From the NCBI GenBank assembly GCA_963840545.1, contig CAWIZE010000016.1, positions 62,001 through 126,000 of the forward strand: a stretch of DNA of 64,000 nucleotides. The letters are read 5' to 3'. This DNA comes from JAKAWQ01 sp963840545. GTDB taxonomy: Bacteria; Pseudomonadota; Alphaproteobacteria; Acetobacterales; Acetobacteraceae. Positions within the stretch are counted from its first letter, which is position 1. Each line of letters opens with the position of its first letter. A model generated the notes under the pieces. The model was not told the DNA's origin, ran no database searches, and saw only the letters and a program-made list of their open reading frames with translations. The position numbers were made by a program, and so were the translations under genes. Of the stretch, positions 1-7,782 are shown in pieces.

Positions 1-99
1 GGTCTCCAGGAGACGATCGAGGACGCCGGCGGCGAAGGCGCCATGCGCTCCGCCCCCTTGCAGCGCCAGAGCGGCGCGGTGTTTCCACATCATCCACAT
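1..99 (-). CDS. patatin-like phospholipase, N-terminal fragment (runs off the left edge)
   Basis: Reading leftwards from an ATG at about 90-99, the first 30 residues end in ALALQGGGAHGAFAAGVLDR. This is the start of the patatin family: the Gly-Gly-Gly-x-His-Gly stretch forms the oxyanion hole of the Ser/Asp lipid acyl hydrolases. The catalytic GxSxG serine motif would lie beyond the window edge, so activity cannot be judged. Three in-frame ATGs (88-90, 91-93, 97-99) could serve as start. The gene points away from its neighbour at 179-1595 on the same strand, with about 80 bases between them that hold no obvious promoter. Confidence 0.7.
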   Translation of the reverse strand, partial: MWMMWKHRAALALQGGGAHGAFAAGVLDRLLET

Positions 100-178
100 G
101 ATACGTCACATGGTGCGATGCACAATGAAATTCCAGATTGAATGTCGCCGGACCAATGTCGGTTGTCTCGGCCGGGCC

Positions 179-1595
179 TCACGGCAGCCGGGCGAGCAGC
201 CGCACCAGGCCCCGGGTCCGCGCGGCGAAGAGGGACGGGGCATAGAAGGCGCTGGCGGCCCGCTTGCCCGCCTCGGCGCGGGTCGGATAGGGCAGGATCA
301 TCCCGGCGAGCGCGGAGAGCCTGAGCCGCCGCTCGATCGCCAGGGTGAAGAGCCCGATCATCTCGCCGCCCGTGCGCGAGAGGATCCCGGCGCCGAGGAG
401 CCGGCCCTGCCTGCTCGCGACGAGCTTGACGAGGCCGCGCGTCTCGCCCTCGGCGATCGCCCGGTCGTTCTCCGCCAGGGGCCAGCGGAGCGACGCGCAC
501 GTCGTGGCCGGCGGCGCGCGCCTCGGCCTCGGTGAGCCCGACCTGGGCGAGCTCGGGCTCGGTGTAGAGCACCCGCGGCAGCGCCCGGTAGTCGATGCGC
601 GCGGGGAGGCGGAAGAGCGCCCGGCGGATGACGATGCCGGCATGGTAGCTGCCGACATGGGTGAAGTAGCGCGGGCCGATCCCCGCCGGATCGGCGATGT
701 CGCCGACCGCGTAGACCAGGCGGTTGGAGAGGCTGCGCAGTCCCCGGTCGGTGGCGATGCCCAGGCCGGAGGCCCGGATGGCGCCGGCCTCGAGGCCGAG
801 ATCCTCGAGGTTGGGGCGCCGTCCGGCGGCGATCAGGAGATGGCTGCCCGTGAGCCGCCGCCCGTCGGCCAGCACGAGGGTGGGGCCCGGTTCCGCGGCG
901 GCGACCGCCGTGCCCTCGAACAGCCGCACGCCGCCCTCGGCGAGCGCCGCGCGCAGGCCCGCCACCAGCTCGGGGTCCTCGCGGCCGGCGATGGCGGTGG
1001 CCTCGACCAGGCTCACTTCCCAGCCCAGCGCGGCATGGGCCGCGGCCATCTCGAGCCCGACCGGCCCGCCGCCGAGGATCAGGAGATGTCCCGCGGGACC
1101 CGGAATGCCAAAGAGGGAAGAATTGGTGAGAAAGGGGAGATGATCGAGTCCGGGAATCGCCGGCACAGCCGGGCGGCTGCCGGCGGCGATGACGAAGCGG
1201 CGCGCAGTGATCCGCCGGCCTTCGACCGCGATCGCTCCGGGTGCCGTGAACCGCGCCGCGGCCTTGATCACGGTCGCGCCGAGGCCGCGGAAGCGTTCTT
1301 CGGAATCGTTGGGCGCGATCGCGGCGATCGCGCCCGCGACATGGGCGGAGACGGCGCCCCAGTCGATCCTGGGCGGCGGCAGGCGGACGCCGAAGCGCCC
1401 GGCCGCGCGGGCGCCCGCGGCGGCGTGGGCGGCGGCGAGCAGCGCCTTGCTCGGCACGCAACCCGCGTTCAGGCAGTCCCCGCCCATCCGGTCACGCTCG
1501 ACGAGCAGGACGGCAAGCCCGAGCTGCGCCGCGACGGCGGTTACTGCGAGGCCGGCGGCGCCGGCGCCGATCACCGCGAGGTCGAAATCAGCCAT
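179..1595 (-). pseudogene. FAD-dependent pyridine nucleotide-disulfide oxidoreductase (MerA/Lpd-like), one frameshift
   Basis: The N-terminal part starts MADFDLAVIGAGAAGLA, an FAD-binding GxGxxG fold, followed by the redox-active disulfide motif CLNAGC near residues 40-50 and a second NAD-binding GGGPVGLE motif. These belong to the dihydrolipoamide dehydrogenase/mercuric reductase family. The reading frame is lost near 488-497: residues up to HDVRVAPL lie in one frame, while the dimerisation domain (RWPLAENDRAIAEGETRGL to LARLP) continues in another frame down to the stop at 179. Removing one base restores a protein of about 470 residues. The start overlaps the TVP38 gene by 8 bases, so the two are translationally coupled; TVP38-flavoprotein pairs and fusions are common in proteobacteria. 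The substrate is unknown. The break could be real or a sequencing error. Confidence 0.8.
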
Positions 1596-2304
1596 GGCGG
1601 ACCTTCCAGCGCCGCCAGGCGATCGGCAGCAGCGCAAGCAGGGCGAGGGCCACCAGGGGGCCGAGCACCGCGGGCGAGAGGATGAGCGAAAGATCGGGGG
1701 CGCGGCCGGCGGCGAGGACTGCGGAAAGGCCGGCACCGATCGAAGCGAAGACGAAGGTCGCGGGCAGGATGCCGAGCGCGGTCGCGGCCGCGTAGGGGGC
1801 GAGGCGCATGCCGGCGAGCGCCGGGGCGAGATTGACGAGCCAGAACGGGAAGGCCGGGATCAGGCGGAGTGCCAGGAGGTAGCTGAAGCCGTCGCGCTCG
1901 AGGCCGGGGCGGAGCCGCGCGACCACGCCGCCGGCATGGCGGACCATCAGGGTCCCGAGCGCGGTGCGGGCGATGAGGAAGAGAAGGATCGCGCCGGCGG
2001 TGGCGCCGAGGGCGGCCAGCGCGCCGCCGAGCCAGGTGCCGAAGAGGAGGCCGCCGGCGCAGGTGAGGACCGCGCCGCCGGGGAGCGAGAGCGCCACGGC
2101 GGCCGCATAGACCGCGAGATAGAGGGCGGGCGCCGCAAGCGGGCGGCGGGCGACGAAGCGGGCGAGATCGGCCTGGTGGCGGGCGAGCTCGGGAAAGGAG
2201 AATTTCTCGGCGAAGCCAAGCCGCCAGGCCGCCGCGATCGCGAGCGCCAGCAGCAGCAGCGGCCAGAGCCGGCCAAGGGGGAACCGCCCGCCTGAGATGG
2301 TCAT
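1588..2304 (-). CDS. TVP38/TMEM64 (SNARE-associated, DedA-like) membrane protein
   Basis: A 238-residue inner-membrane protein starting MTISGGRFPLGRLWPL. It has a first transmembrane helix at about residues 12-30, then the family core: SLPGGAVLTCAGGLLFGTW near residue 85 and FPFWLVNLAPALAGM near residue 160, both typical of VTT-domain proteins, and a last helix before the basic tail RRWKVRHG. VTT proteins are thought to be lipid scramblases or transporters; the role here is unknown. The stop overlaps the ATG of the downstream flavoprotein (ATGGCTGA), so the two form an operon. The ATG at 2304 was chosen because upstream sequence is intergenic repeat and the divergent rpmH promoter. Confidence 0.85.
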   Translation of the reverse strand: MTISGGRFPLGRLWPLLLLALAIAAAWRLGFAEKFSFPELARHQADLARFVARRPLAAPALYLAVYAAAVALSLPGGAVLTCAGGLLFGTWLGGALAALGATAGAILLFLIARTALGTLMVRHAGGVVARLRPGLERDGFSYLLALRLIPAFPFWLVNLAPALAGMRLAPYAAATALGILPATFVFASIGAGLSAVLAAGRAPDLSLILSPAVLGPLVALALLALLPIAWRRWKVRHG

Positions 2305-2344
2305 GCCGCTTATACGCGGCTCGGCCTGCTCCGGAGCCCGCAGG

Positions 2345-2396
2345 AATTGACGCACCGCAATTGACGCATCGCAATCGGCGCATCGCAATTGACGGG
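2345..2396. repeat. 14-bp tandem repeat upstream of rpmH
   Basis: Three full units and one partial unit of a 14-base sequence, consensus AATTGACGCATCGC, run from 2345 to 2396. The last partial unit contains the TTGACG that serves as the likely -35 box of the rpmH promoter, and the first two units carry the same TTGACG. The repeat therefore multiplies a -35-like element, as either a slippage product or a binding array. Confidence 0.75.
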
Positions 2397-2418
2397 TTGG
2401 CCCGCCCGCCCCTAATAA
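2389..2418 (+). promoter_or_regulatory. probable sigma-70 promoter of rpmH-rnpA-yidD-yidC-engB
   Basis: TTGACG (2389-2394), an 18-base spacer and TAATAA (2413-2418) make a near-consensus housekeeping promoter. It points to rpmH, the first gene of the cluster, and would start transcription near 2425, immediately before the hairpin at 2431-2457. Confidence 0.6.
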
Positions 2419-2430
2419 GCCGCTGCCCGC

Positions 2431-2461
2431 AACGGGGCCGCCTCCGGGCGCCCCGTTTTTG
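2431..2461 (+). terminator. intrinsic-terminator-like hairpin in the rpmH leader
   Basis: AACGGGGC (2431-2438) pairs perfectly with GCCCCGTT (2450-2457) and is followed by a run of T to 2460. On the + strand this is a textbook Rho-independent terminator. No + strand gene ends upstream (the neighbour at 2304 is transcribed away), so it sits in the 5' leader of rpmH and may act as an attenuator or a 5' stabilising hairpin. Confidence 0.6.
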
Positions 2462-2497
2462 CCGATGGCGGGGCCCCGAGACAAGCGGAGACGACCC

Positions 2498-2632
2498 GTG
2501 AAGCGCACGTACCAACCCTCCAAGCTCGTCCGCAAGCGGCGGCACGGGTTCCGCGCGCGGATGGCGACCAAGGGCGGACGGAGAGTCCTGGCGAACCGCC
2601 GCGCCAAGGGCCGCAAGCGCCTGTCCGCCTGA
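2498..2632 (+). CDS. rpmH: 50S ribosomal protein L34
   Basis: A 44-residue, very basic protein starting from GTG: VKRTYQPSKLVRKRRHGFRA, then RMATKGGRRVLANRRAKGRKRLSA. This is the full and highly conserved L34 sequence. L34 sits in the 50S subunit near the 23S rRNA. GGAG lies about 10 bases before the GTG. It is followed after 6 bases by rnpA, the usual bacterial arrangement. Confidence 0.97.
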   Translation: MKRTYQPSKLVRKRRHGFRARMATKGGRRVLANRRAKGRKRLSA

Positions 2633-2638
2633 GGTGCG

Positions 2639-3004
2639 ATGCCGCGCCCGCCTCTGCGTCTCAAGCGCCGCGCCGAGTTCCTGCGGGTCGCTGCCGCCGG
2701 TCGGAAGCTGCCGGCCACTGCGCTGCTGGTCCAGGCGCTGGCGCGCGGCGACGCCGAACCGGTCCGGGTCGGGTTCACGGTGACGCGCAAGGTGGGCAAC
2801 GCGGTGGTGCGCAACCGCGCGCGCCGGCGGCTGCGCGAGGCGGCGCGGCTGGTGCTGGCCGAACGGCCGGCACGGGGCTTCGACCTCGTGCTGGTCGGCC
2901 GGAGGACGACGGGCTTGGTTTCCTTCGAGCGGCTGAAGGGCGAGCTCGCCCGGGTCGTCGATCGCGCCCTCGATCGCACCCTCGATCGCGCCGGGGCGCC
3001 GTGA
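2639..3004 (+). CDS. rnpA: ribonuclease P protein component
   Basis: A 121-residue basic protein with the RNase P protein core: RLKRRAEFLRV near the N-terminus and the RNR motif in VGNAVVRNRARRRLREA at about residues 55-71, which contacts the RNA subunit. It assists the catalytic RNA in removing 5' leaders from pre-tRNAs. The C-terminal tail (DRALDRTLDRAGAP) is a small duplication. The stop overlaps the GTG of yidD by 4 bases. The RNA subunit gene rnpB is not in this window. Confidence 0.96.
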   Translation: MPRPPLRLKRRAEFLRVAAAGRKLPATALLVQALARGDAEPVRVGFTVTRKVGNAVVRNRARRRLREAARLVLAERPARGFDLVLVGRRTTGLVSFERLKGELARVVDRALDRTLDRAGAP

Positions 3005-3270
3005 GCATCGCCGCGCGCATGCTGGGCGGCACGGTGCGCGTCTATCAATGGACGATCCGGCCGGTGCTGGGCCCGGCCTGCCGCTTCCATCCGAGCTGCA
3101 GCGACTATGCGCTGGAGGCGCTGGAACGGCACGGGGCGTGGCGCGGCAGCGCGCTCGCCGCCGGGCGGATCCTGCGTTGCAACCCCTGGAACGAAGGCGG
3201 CCATGACCCGGTGCCGCCGGCTCCGGCCCCAGTTCACCAACGAGCTCACGAGCACGCGCGCGGAAGCTGA
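3001..3270 (+). CDS. yidD: membrane protein insertion efficiency factor YidD
   Basis: An 89-residue protein from a GTG that overlaps rnpA. It carries the YidD signature: VYQWTIRPVLGPACRFHPSC, then SDYALEALERHGAWRGSALAAGRILRCNPW with the conserved cysteines. YidD is a small membrane-associated protein that helps YidC insert inner-membrane proteins. The tail after NPWNEGGHDPVP is divergent, as usual. The stop overlaps the yidC start (TGATG). Confidence 0.94.
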   Translation: MSIAARMLGGTVRVYQWTIRPVLGPACRFHPSCSDYALEALERHGAWRGSALAAGRILRCNPWNEGGHDPVPPAPAPVHQRAHEHARGS

Positions 3271-5009
3271 TGGACCAGACACGATTGTTCCTGGCGATCG
3301 CGGTCTCGATCGCGATCCTGCTCGGTTTTCAGTTCCTGGTGCCCCACCCGGCGCCGCCCTCGCCGCACCCGGCGCCACAGGCGTCGGCATCCGGGCCGCA
3401 GGCGGCTGCCCTCGCCCCGGGTGCTCCGCCCGGCCTCGCCACCCACGCGACGCCGGCCGCGAGAAGCGGGCCGGAGCTCGCGGTGGATGCGCCCGCGGTC
3501 GAGGGAGGCTTCGATCTCCAGGGCGCGCGCCTCGATCGGATCGTGCTGCGCGACTACCGCGAGACCACGGCGAAGAATTCGCCCCTGGTGCAGCTCCTCT
3601 CGCCGGTCGGCGGGGGCCAGCCCTACTACGTGCAGATCGGCTGGTCCGCGGCCCCAGGCGCGGTGGTCAAGCTGCCGGACGAGAACGCGGTGTGGAGTGC
3701 TGCGCCCGGGCCGCTCTCGCCCGGACATCCGGTGACGCTCTCATGGAACAACGGCGCCGGGCTCGTCTTCCGCATCGTCCTCGGCGTCGACGATCATTAC
3801 ATGTTCCGCATCGTCCAGCAGGTGAGCAACGAGGGGACCACGGCGGTCGCGCTCTACCCCTGGGCGCGCGTGCGCCGCGACTACACGCCCGTGGTGCAGG
3901 GCTCGTACCTGCTGCAGGAAGGCCCGCTCGGCGTGCTCGGCGGCACGCTCCATCAATATTCCTACGCGGGGATGCGCAGCGACGCCAAGAACAAGCCCGG
4001 CGGGGTGGTCTTCCACTCCGCGGGCGCGGGCGGCTGGGCCGGCATCACCGACAAATACTGGCTCGTCGCGCTGGTGCCGAACCAGGGCGAGGCGGGGATC
4101 ACGAGCTTCCGCTATCTCAACGAGGACGGCGGGGACCGCTACCAGGTGGACTTCATCGCCACCGACCCCGAGCGCATCGCGCCCGGCGGAAGCGTCGCGA
4201 TCACCGAGCACGTCTTTGCCGGGGCCAAGGTGGTGAGCCTGCTCCAGCAGTATCAGGCCGATCTCCATATCCCGTTGTTCGTGAAGGCGGTCGATTTCGG
4301 CTACTTCTACATGGTCACCGAGCCGACCTTCTTCGCGCTCGACTGGCTGAACCGCCTGCTTGGCAATTTCGGCCTGGCCATCATGGCCTTCACGGTCTGC
4401 CTGCGCGCCGCCTTCTTCCCGCTCGCCAACAAATCCTTCAAGTCGATGAGCCGGATGCGGCTGCTGCAGCCGAAGATGCAGGCGATCAAGGCGCGCATGA
4501 AGGACGACCCGCAAGGCCAGCAAAAGGAGATGATGGCGCTCTACAAGGCGGAGGGGGTGAACCCGGCTTCCGGCTGCCTGCCGATGCTGATCCAGGTGCC
4601 GGTGTTCTGGGCGCTCTACAAGGTGCTGTTCATCACGCTCGAGATGCGCCAGGCGCCGTTCTTCGGCTGGATCCACGACCTCTCGGCGCAGGACCCGACC
4701 AATCTCTTCAACCTGTTCGGCCTCATTCCCTTCAACCCCGAGACGATCCTGCCCATCCTGCACATCGGCGCCTGGCCGCTGATCATGGGCTGCACGATGT
4801 TCCTCCAGCAGCGGCTCAACCCGACGCCGCCCGATCCCGTGCAGGCGCGGATCTTCCTCTTCATGCCGCTGATCTTCACTTTCATGCTCGCGCACTTCCC
4901 GGTCGGGCTGGTCATCTACTATAGCTGGAACAATCTTCTGTCCGCCGGCCAGCAATGGCTGATCATGCGCCGCGCCCGCCTGCCCAACCCGAAGCTGGCG
5001 CGTCCCTGA
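3270..5009 (+). CDS. yidC: membrane protein insertase YidC/Oxa1
   Basis: A 579-residue insertase. The N-terminal anchor helix is MDQTRLFLAIAVSIAILLGF, followed by a Pro/Ala-rich linker and the large periplasmic beta-domain (about residues 80-340) of Gram-negative YidC. The Oxa1 core of five helices begins near residue 350; the groove arginine lies in MAFTVCLRAAFFPL. It inserts inner-membrane proteins alone or with SecYEG. The length is normal for alphaproteobacteria. Its last 55 bases overlap the start of engB in another frame. Confidence 0.97.
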   Translation: MDQTRLFLAIAVSIAILLGFQFLVPHPAPPSPHPAPQASASGPQAAALAPGAPPGLATHATPAARSGPELAVDAPAVEGGFDLQGARLDRIVLRDYRETTAKNSPLVQLLSPVGGGQPYYVQIGWSAAPGAVVKLPDENAVWSAAPGPLSPGHPVTLSWNNGAGLVFRIVLGVDDHYMFRIVQQVSNEGTTAVALYPWARVRRDYTPVVQGSYLLQEGPLGVLGGTLHQYSYAGMRSDAKNKPGGVVFHSAGAGGWAGITDKYWLVALVPNQGEAGITSFRYLNEDGGDRYQVDFIATDPERIAPGGSVAITEHVFAGAKVVSLLQQYQADLHIPLFVKAVDFGYFYMVTEPTFFALDWLNRLLGNFGLAIMAFTVCLRAAFFPLANKSFKSMSRMRLLQPKMQAIKARMKDDPQGQQKEMMALYKAEGVNPASGCLPMLIQVPVFWALYKVLFITLEMRQAPFFGWIHDLSAQDPTNLFNLFGLIPFNPETILPILHIGAWPLIMGCTMFLQQRLNPTPPDPVQARIFLFMPLIFTFMLAHFPVGLVIYYSWNNLLSAGQQWLIMRRARLPNPKLARP

Positions 5010-5641
5010 GCGAAACCGAAGACGCGGCGGCGCTGGAGGCCGGGCGGGTCCTCTTCGCGGGCGAATGCCGCTTCGCCGCCGCCGCCGGGGACCGGGCGCG
5101 GATCCCGCCCGGCCTCGGCCCCGAGATCGCCTTCGCCGGGCGCTCGAATGTCGGGAAATCCTCGCTGCTCAACGCCCTCACCGGGCACCACGCGCTCGCC
5201 CGCGTCTCCGTGACACCCGGGCGCACGCGCGAGCTCATCTTCTTCGATCTCGCCGGCCGGCTCACGCTCGTCGATATGCCGGGCTACGGCTATGCCAAGG
5301 CGCCGCGGACGCTCGCGCGGGAATGGCAGAGCCTGATGCTCGCCTATCTGCGCGGACGACCGCAACTGCGCCGCGTCCTGCTGCTGCTCGACGCGCGGCT
5401 GGCGCCCAAGCCGGTGGACGAGGCAGTGATGGCGATCCTCGACGCGGCCGCGGTGACGTTCCAGCTCGTGCTGACCAAGATCGACGCACTCGCGGAATCA
5501 GCACTCACGGCGCGCCGCGAGACGCTGGCCCGGCTCGCGCGGGCACACACCGCCGCATACCCCGAAGTGCTCGCAACCTCGAGCCGCACCGGGGCAGGAA
5601 TCGCGGGCCTGCGCGCTGCGGTCGCAACGCTCGCCTCGTGA
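4955..5641 (+). CDS. engB: ribosome biogenesis GTP-binding protein EngB/YihA
   Basis: A 228-residue small GTPase with all G motifs: GRSNVGKSSLLNAL (P-loop), TPGRTRELIFF (G2), DMPGYGYA (G3), LTKID (G4) and TSSRTGAG (G5). It is needed for late assembly of the 50S subunit. The ATG at 4955 lies 55 bases inside yidC. The first 35 residues are poorly conserved, so a later non-ATG start is possible, but no better start codon is visible. Confidence 0.93.
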   Translation: MADHAPRPPAQPEAGASLSETEDAAALEAGRVLFAGECRFAAAAGDRARIPPGLGPEIAFAGRSNVGKSSLLNALTGHHALARVSVTPGRTRELIFFDLAGRLTLVDMPGYGYAKAPRTLAREWQSLMLAYLRGRPQLRRVLLLLDARLAPKPVDEAVMAILDAAAVTFQLVLTKIDALAESALTARRETLARLARAHTAAYPEVLATSSRTGAGIAGLRAAVATLAS

Positions 5642-5642
5642 A

Positions 5643-5760
5643 CCAGGGGCCGGGCCCCTGGACCCCCCAAGCGCTGCGCGGCACAAAAGGGATCGGGCCC
5701 AGGGCCCCCATACTTGGACCCATGGGCCCTGGCGGGGTTCCAAGGGGCAGAGCCCCTTGG
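5643..5760. repeat. pair of GC-rich hairpin repeats between engB and argB
   Basis: Two perfect hairpins lie behind engB: CCAGGGGC/GCCCCTGG (5643-5661, 3-base loop) and CCAAGGGGC/GCCCCTTGG (5740-5760, 3-base loop). Related hairpins follow argB (6707-6720) and nadK (54302-54320). None has a T-run, so they are a dispersed repeat family or Rho-type 3' structures rather than classical terminators. Nothing else is visible between 5642 and 5816. Confidence 0.6.
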
Positions 5761-5816
5761 CTTGACCAGAGGGGCCGGGGGCCGTACCCGCAGCCGCGGG
5801 ATTTCGTGGGGCGGTC

Positions 5817-6704
5817 ATGATCGAGGCAGAGGCGGTGGAAGAGGCGCGCATTCTGGCGCATGCGTTGCCGTTCCTTCGCCGCTATTCAGGCAGCACGATC
5901 GTCGTCAAATATGGCGGCCACGCGATGGGCGAGGAGGGTCTCGCGGTGGAGTTCGGGCGCGATATCGCGGCGCTCAAGCAGGTCGGCATTCGTCCGGTGG
6001 TGGTGCATGGGGGCGGGCCGCAGATCAGCGCCATGCTGAAAAGACTGGCCATTCCCTCGACCTTCGTCGACGGGCTGCGGGTGACGGATGCGGCGATGGT
6101 GGAAGTGGTGGAGATGGTGCTCGCCGGCACCGTCAACAAACAGGTGGCCGGGCTGATCACGCGCGCCGGCGCGCTTGCTGTGGGGATTTCCGGCAAGGAT
6201 GGCGGGCTGATCAGCGCGCGCAAGCTGCGGCGCAGCCGGCGCGATCCCGGCAGCAATATCGAGCAGGTGCTCGATCTCGGCTTCGTCGGCGAGCCCGAGG
6301 CGGTGGATATCCGGGTGATCGATGCGCTGATGGGCGCGGGGCTGGTGCCGGTGATCGCACCGGTCGGGATGGACGCCGCGGGGCAGACCTACAACATCAA
6401 CGCCGACACGGTGGCCGGCGCGGTGGCGGGCGCCTTGGCGGCCGACCGCTTCCTGCTGCTGACCGACGTGCCGGGCGTCAGGGGCAGCGACGGGCGCGTG
6501 GTCTCCGAGATGACGGTGGCGGCGGCGGAGGCGGCGATCGCCGACGGCACGATCACCGGCGGGATGATCCCGAAGATCGAGACCTGCATCGCGGCGGTGA
6601 AATGCGGGGTCAAGGCGGTGACGATCATGGATGGGCGGGTGCCGCATGCCTGCCTGCTCGAGCTTTTCACCGAAGGCGGCGTCGGCACCATCATCCGCGC
6701 CTGA
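5817..6704 (+). CDS. argB: acetylglutamate kinase
   Basis: A 295-residue amino acid kinase that phosphorylates N-acetyl-L-glutamate, the second step of arginine synthesis. Visible motifs are VVKYGGHAM (ATP site), VVHGGGPQISAML (substrate and phosphate loop), VEMVLAGTVNKQV, and the C-terminal NINADTVAGAVAGAL typical of ArgB. Length and motif order are normal. It stands alone, with no other arg genes around; alphaproteobacteria often place argB beside engB, as here. Confidence 0.96.
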   Translation: MIEAEAVEEARILAHALPFLRRYSGSTIVVKYGGHAMGEEGLAVEFGRDIAALKQVGIRPVVVHGGGPQISAMLKRLAIPSTFVDGLRVTDAAMVEVVEMVLAGTVNKQVAGLITRAGALAVGISGKDGGLISARKLRRSRRDPGSNIEQVLDLGFVGEPEAVDIRVIDALMGAGLVPVIAPVGMDAAGQTYNINADTVAGAVAGALAADRFLLLTDVPGVRGSDGRVVSEMTVAAAEAAIADGTITGGMIPKIETCIAAVKCGVKAVTIMDGRVPHACLLELFTEGGVGTIIRA

Positions 6705-6706
6705 CC

Positions 6707-6720
6707 GGGGGCAGCGCCCC
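6707..6720. repeat. GGGGC/GCCCC hairpin after argB
   Basis: GGGGC (6708-6712) pairs with GCCCC (6716-6720) just after the argB stop. It is a shorter member of the hairpin family at 5643-5760 and 54302-54320. Confidence 0.4.
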
Positions 6721-6759
6721 ATGGGCGCCCCCAACCTCGGACCCTTGGGCGCGGCGCGG

Positions 6760-7038
6760 CTATTTCAGGTACGCACGGATGACCTCGATCAGCTCCGCCG
6801 CGCCCTCGGCCCGGGCGCGGTCGGGCTCGTGCGCCGGATCGACGACGTGGCTGCGGATGTGATCCTCCATCACCTCGGCCATCAGGCCGTTCACCGCGCC
6901 GCGCACCGAGGCGATGAGCATCAGCACGTCGGCGCAGCCGATCTCGCTCTCGAGCCCGCGCTCGAGCGCCTCGACCTGGCCGCGGATGCGGCGGACGCGC
7001 GCGAGCAGCCTGCTCTTTTCGCGGATGGTGTGGGTCAT
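6760..7038 (-). CDS. RcnR/CsoR-family metal-sensing repressor
   Basis: A 92-residue all-helical DUF156 repressor. The N-terminus MTHTIREKSRLLARVRRIRG keeps the His3 characteristic of Ni/Co-sensing RcnR, and the metal cysteine (GCADVLML) and the histidine in EVMEDHIRSH lie at the expected places in helix 2. It most resembles RcnR rather than copper CsoR. It is divergent from a His-rich exporter with a perfect inverted repeat between them, so it probably represses both and is released by nickel or cobalt. Confidence 0.85.
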   Translation of the reverse strand: MTHTIREKSRLLARVRRIRGQVEALERGLESEIGCADVLMLIASVRGAVNGLMAEVMEDHIRSHVVDPAHEPDRARAEGAAELIEVIRAYLK

Positions 7039-7058
7039 TGAACCTCTCGCCCGGCTAT

Positions 7059-7081
7059 AATATAGGGGGCTAGCCTATATT
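7059..7081. promoter_or_regulatory. inverted-repeat operator between rcnR-like and rcnA-like genes
   Basis: AATATAGG (7059-7066) and CCTATATT (7074-7081) form a perfect 8-bp inverted repeat around a G-rich 7-base spacer. AT arms with G/C tracts at the centre match the style of CsoR/RcnR operators. It lies 20 bases before the repressor start and 25 before the exporter start, where it could block both promoters. Confidence 0.65.
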
Positions 7082-7106
7082 GCGAGGGCCTGTTCGCCGG
7101 AGAGCG

Positions 7107-7778
7107 ATGCCGATGCGCGCGCAAGCCCTGCTGCTGGTCGGTGCCGTCGCCGGCGTCGGCGTGCTGCACACGATCATGCCCGACCATTGGGTGCCGATCA
7201 CGCTTCTGGCGCGCCAGCGCGGCTGGTCGAAGGCCGAGACGGCGCGGGCGGCCTTCCAGGCGGGCGTGGGGCACGTGCTTTCGACGCTGGCGATCGGCCT
7301 CGTGGTCTGGATCGCGGGGGCGGCGTTTGCGAGGCGGTTCGGCAGCCTCGTGGACGCGGCGGCGAGCCTCGCCCTGATCGCGTTCGGAGCCTGGTTCGCA
7401 ATCGCCGGCTGGCGCGAGATGAGCCGCGGTCCGGTGGGCCATGGCCACACGCATGATCACGCCCATCCGCACGGCGCCGCGGGGCATGCGCACCCGCCAT
7501 CCGGGCGGACGGGGCTGCTCATCATCCTCGGCTCCTCGCCGATGGTCGAGGGCATCCCGGCGTTCTTCGCCGCGGCGCGATACGGCATCGCGCTGATCGC
7601 GCTGATGGCCGCGGTGTTCGCGGCGAGCACGATCGCGACCTATGTGGTGCTCTGCGCGGGCTCGGCGGCGGGATTCGGGCGCCTGCGGCTGGGCCCGCTC
7701 GAGCGTTACGGCGAGGTGCTGAGCGGCGGCCTGATCGCGCTCGTCGGCGTCGTGTTCGCGCTGGGGTCTTTCCTCTGA
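7107..7778 (+). CDS. RcnA/NiCoT-like metal efflux membrane protein
   Basis: A protein of about 223 residues with six or so hydrophobic segments and a cytoplasmic His-rich loop (GHGHTHDHAHPHGAAGHAH, about residues 110-128). The first helix ends in HTIMPDHW, the His-x4-Asp motif of the nickel/cobalt transporter superfamily. The His loop is typical of RcnA-type exporters. The ATG at 7107 follows GGAGAG; an in-frame TTG at 7080 is inside the operator and unlikely. With its divergent RcnR-like repressor it is probably a nickel/cobalt efflux pump. Confidence 0.8.
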   Translation: MPMRAQALLLVGAVAGVGVLHTIMPDHWVPITLLARQRGWSKAETARAAFQAGVGHVLSTLAIGLVVWIAGAAFARRFGSLVDAAASLALIAFGAWFAIAGWREMSRGPVGHGHTHDHAHPHGAAGHAHPPSGRTGLLIILGSSPMVEGIPAFFAAARYGIALIALMAAVFAASTIATYVVLCAGSAAGFGRLRLGPLERYGEVLSGGLIALVGVVFALGSFL

Positions 7779-7782
7779 GCGG

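Noticed and set aside
2345..2396. The 14-bp repeats as an origin of replication near rpmH
   Set aside because: No DnaA boxes (TTATCCACA) and no dnaA, parA or gidA genes nearby; rpmH-rnpA is far from oriC in many alphaproteobacteria.
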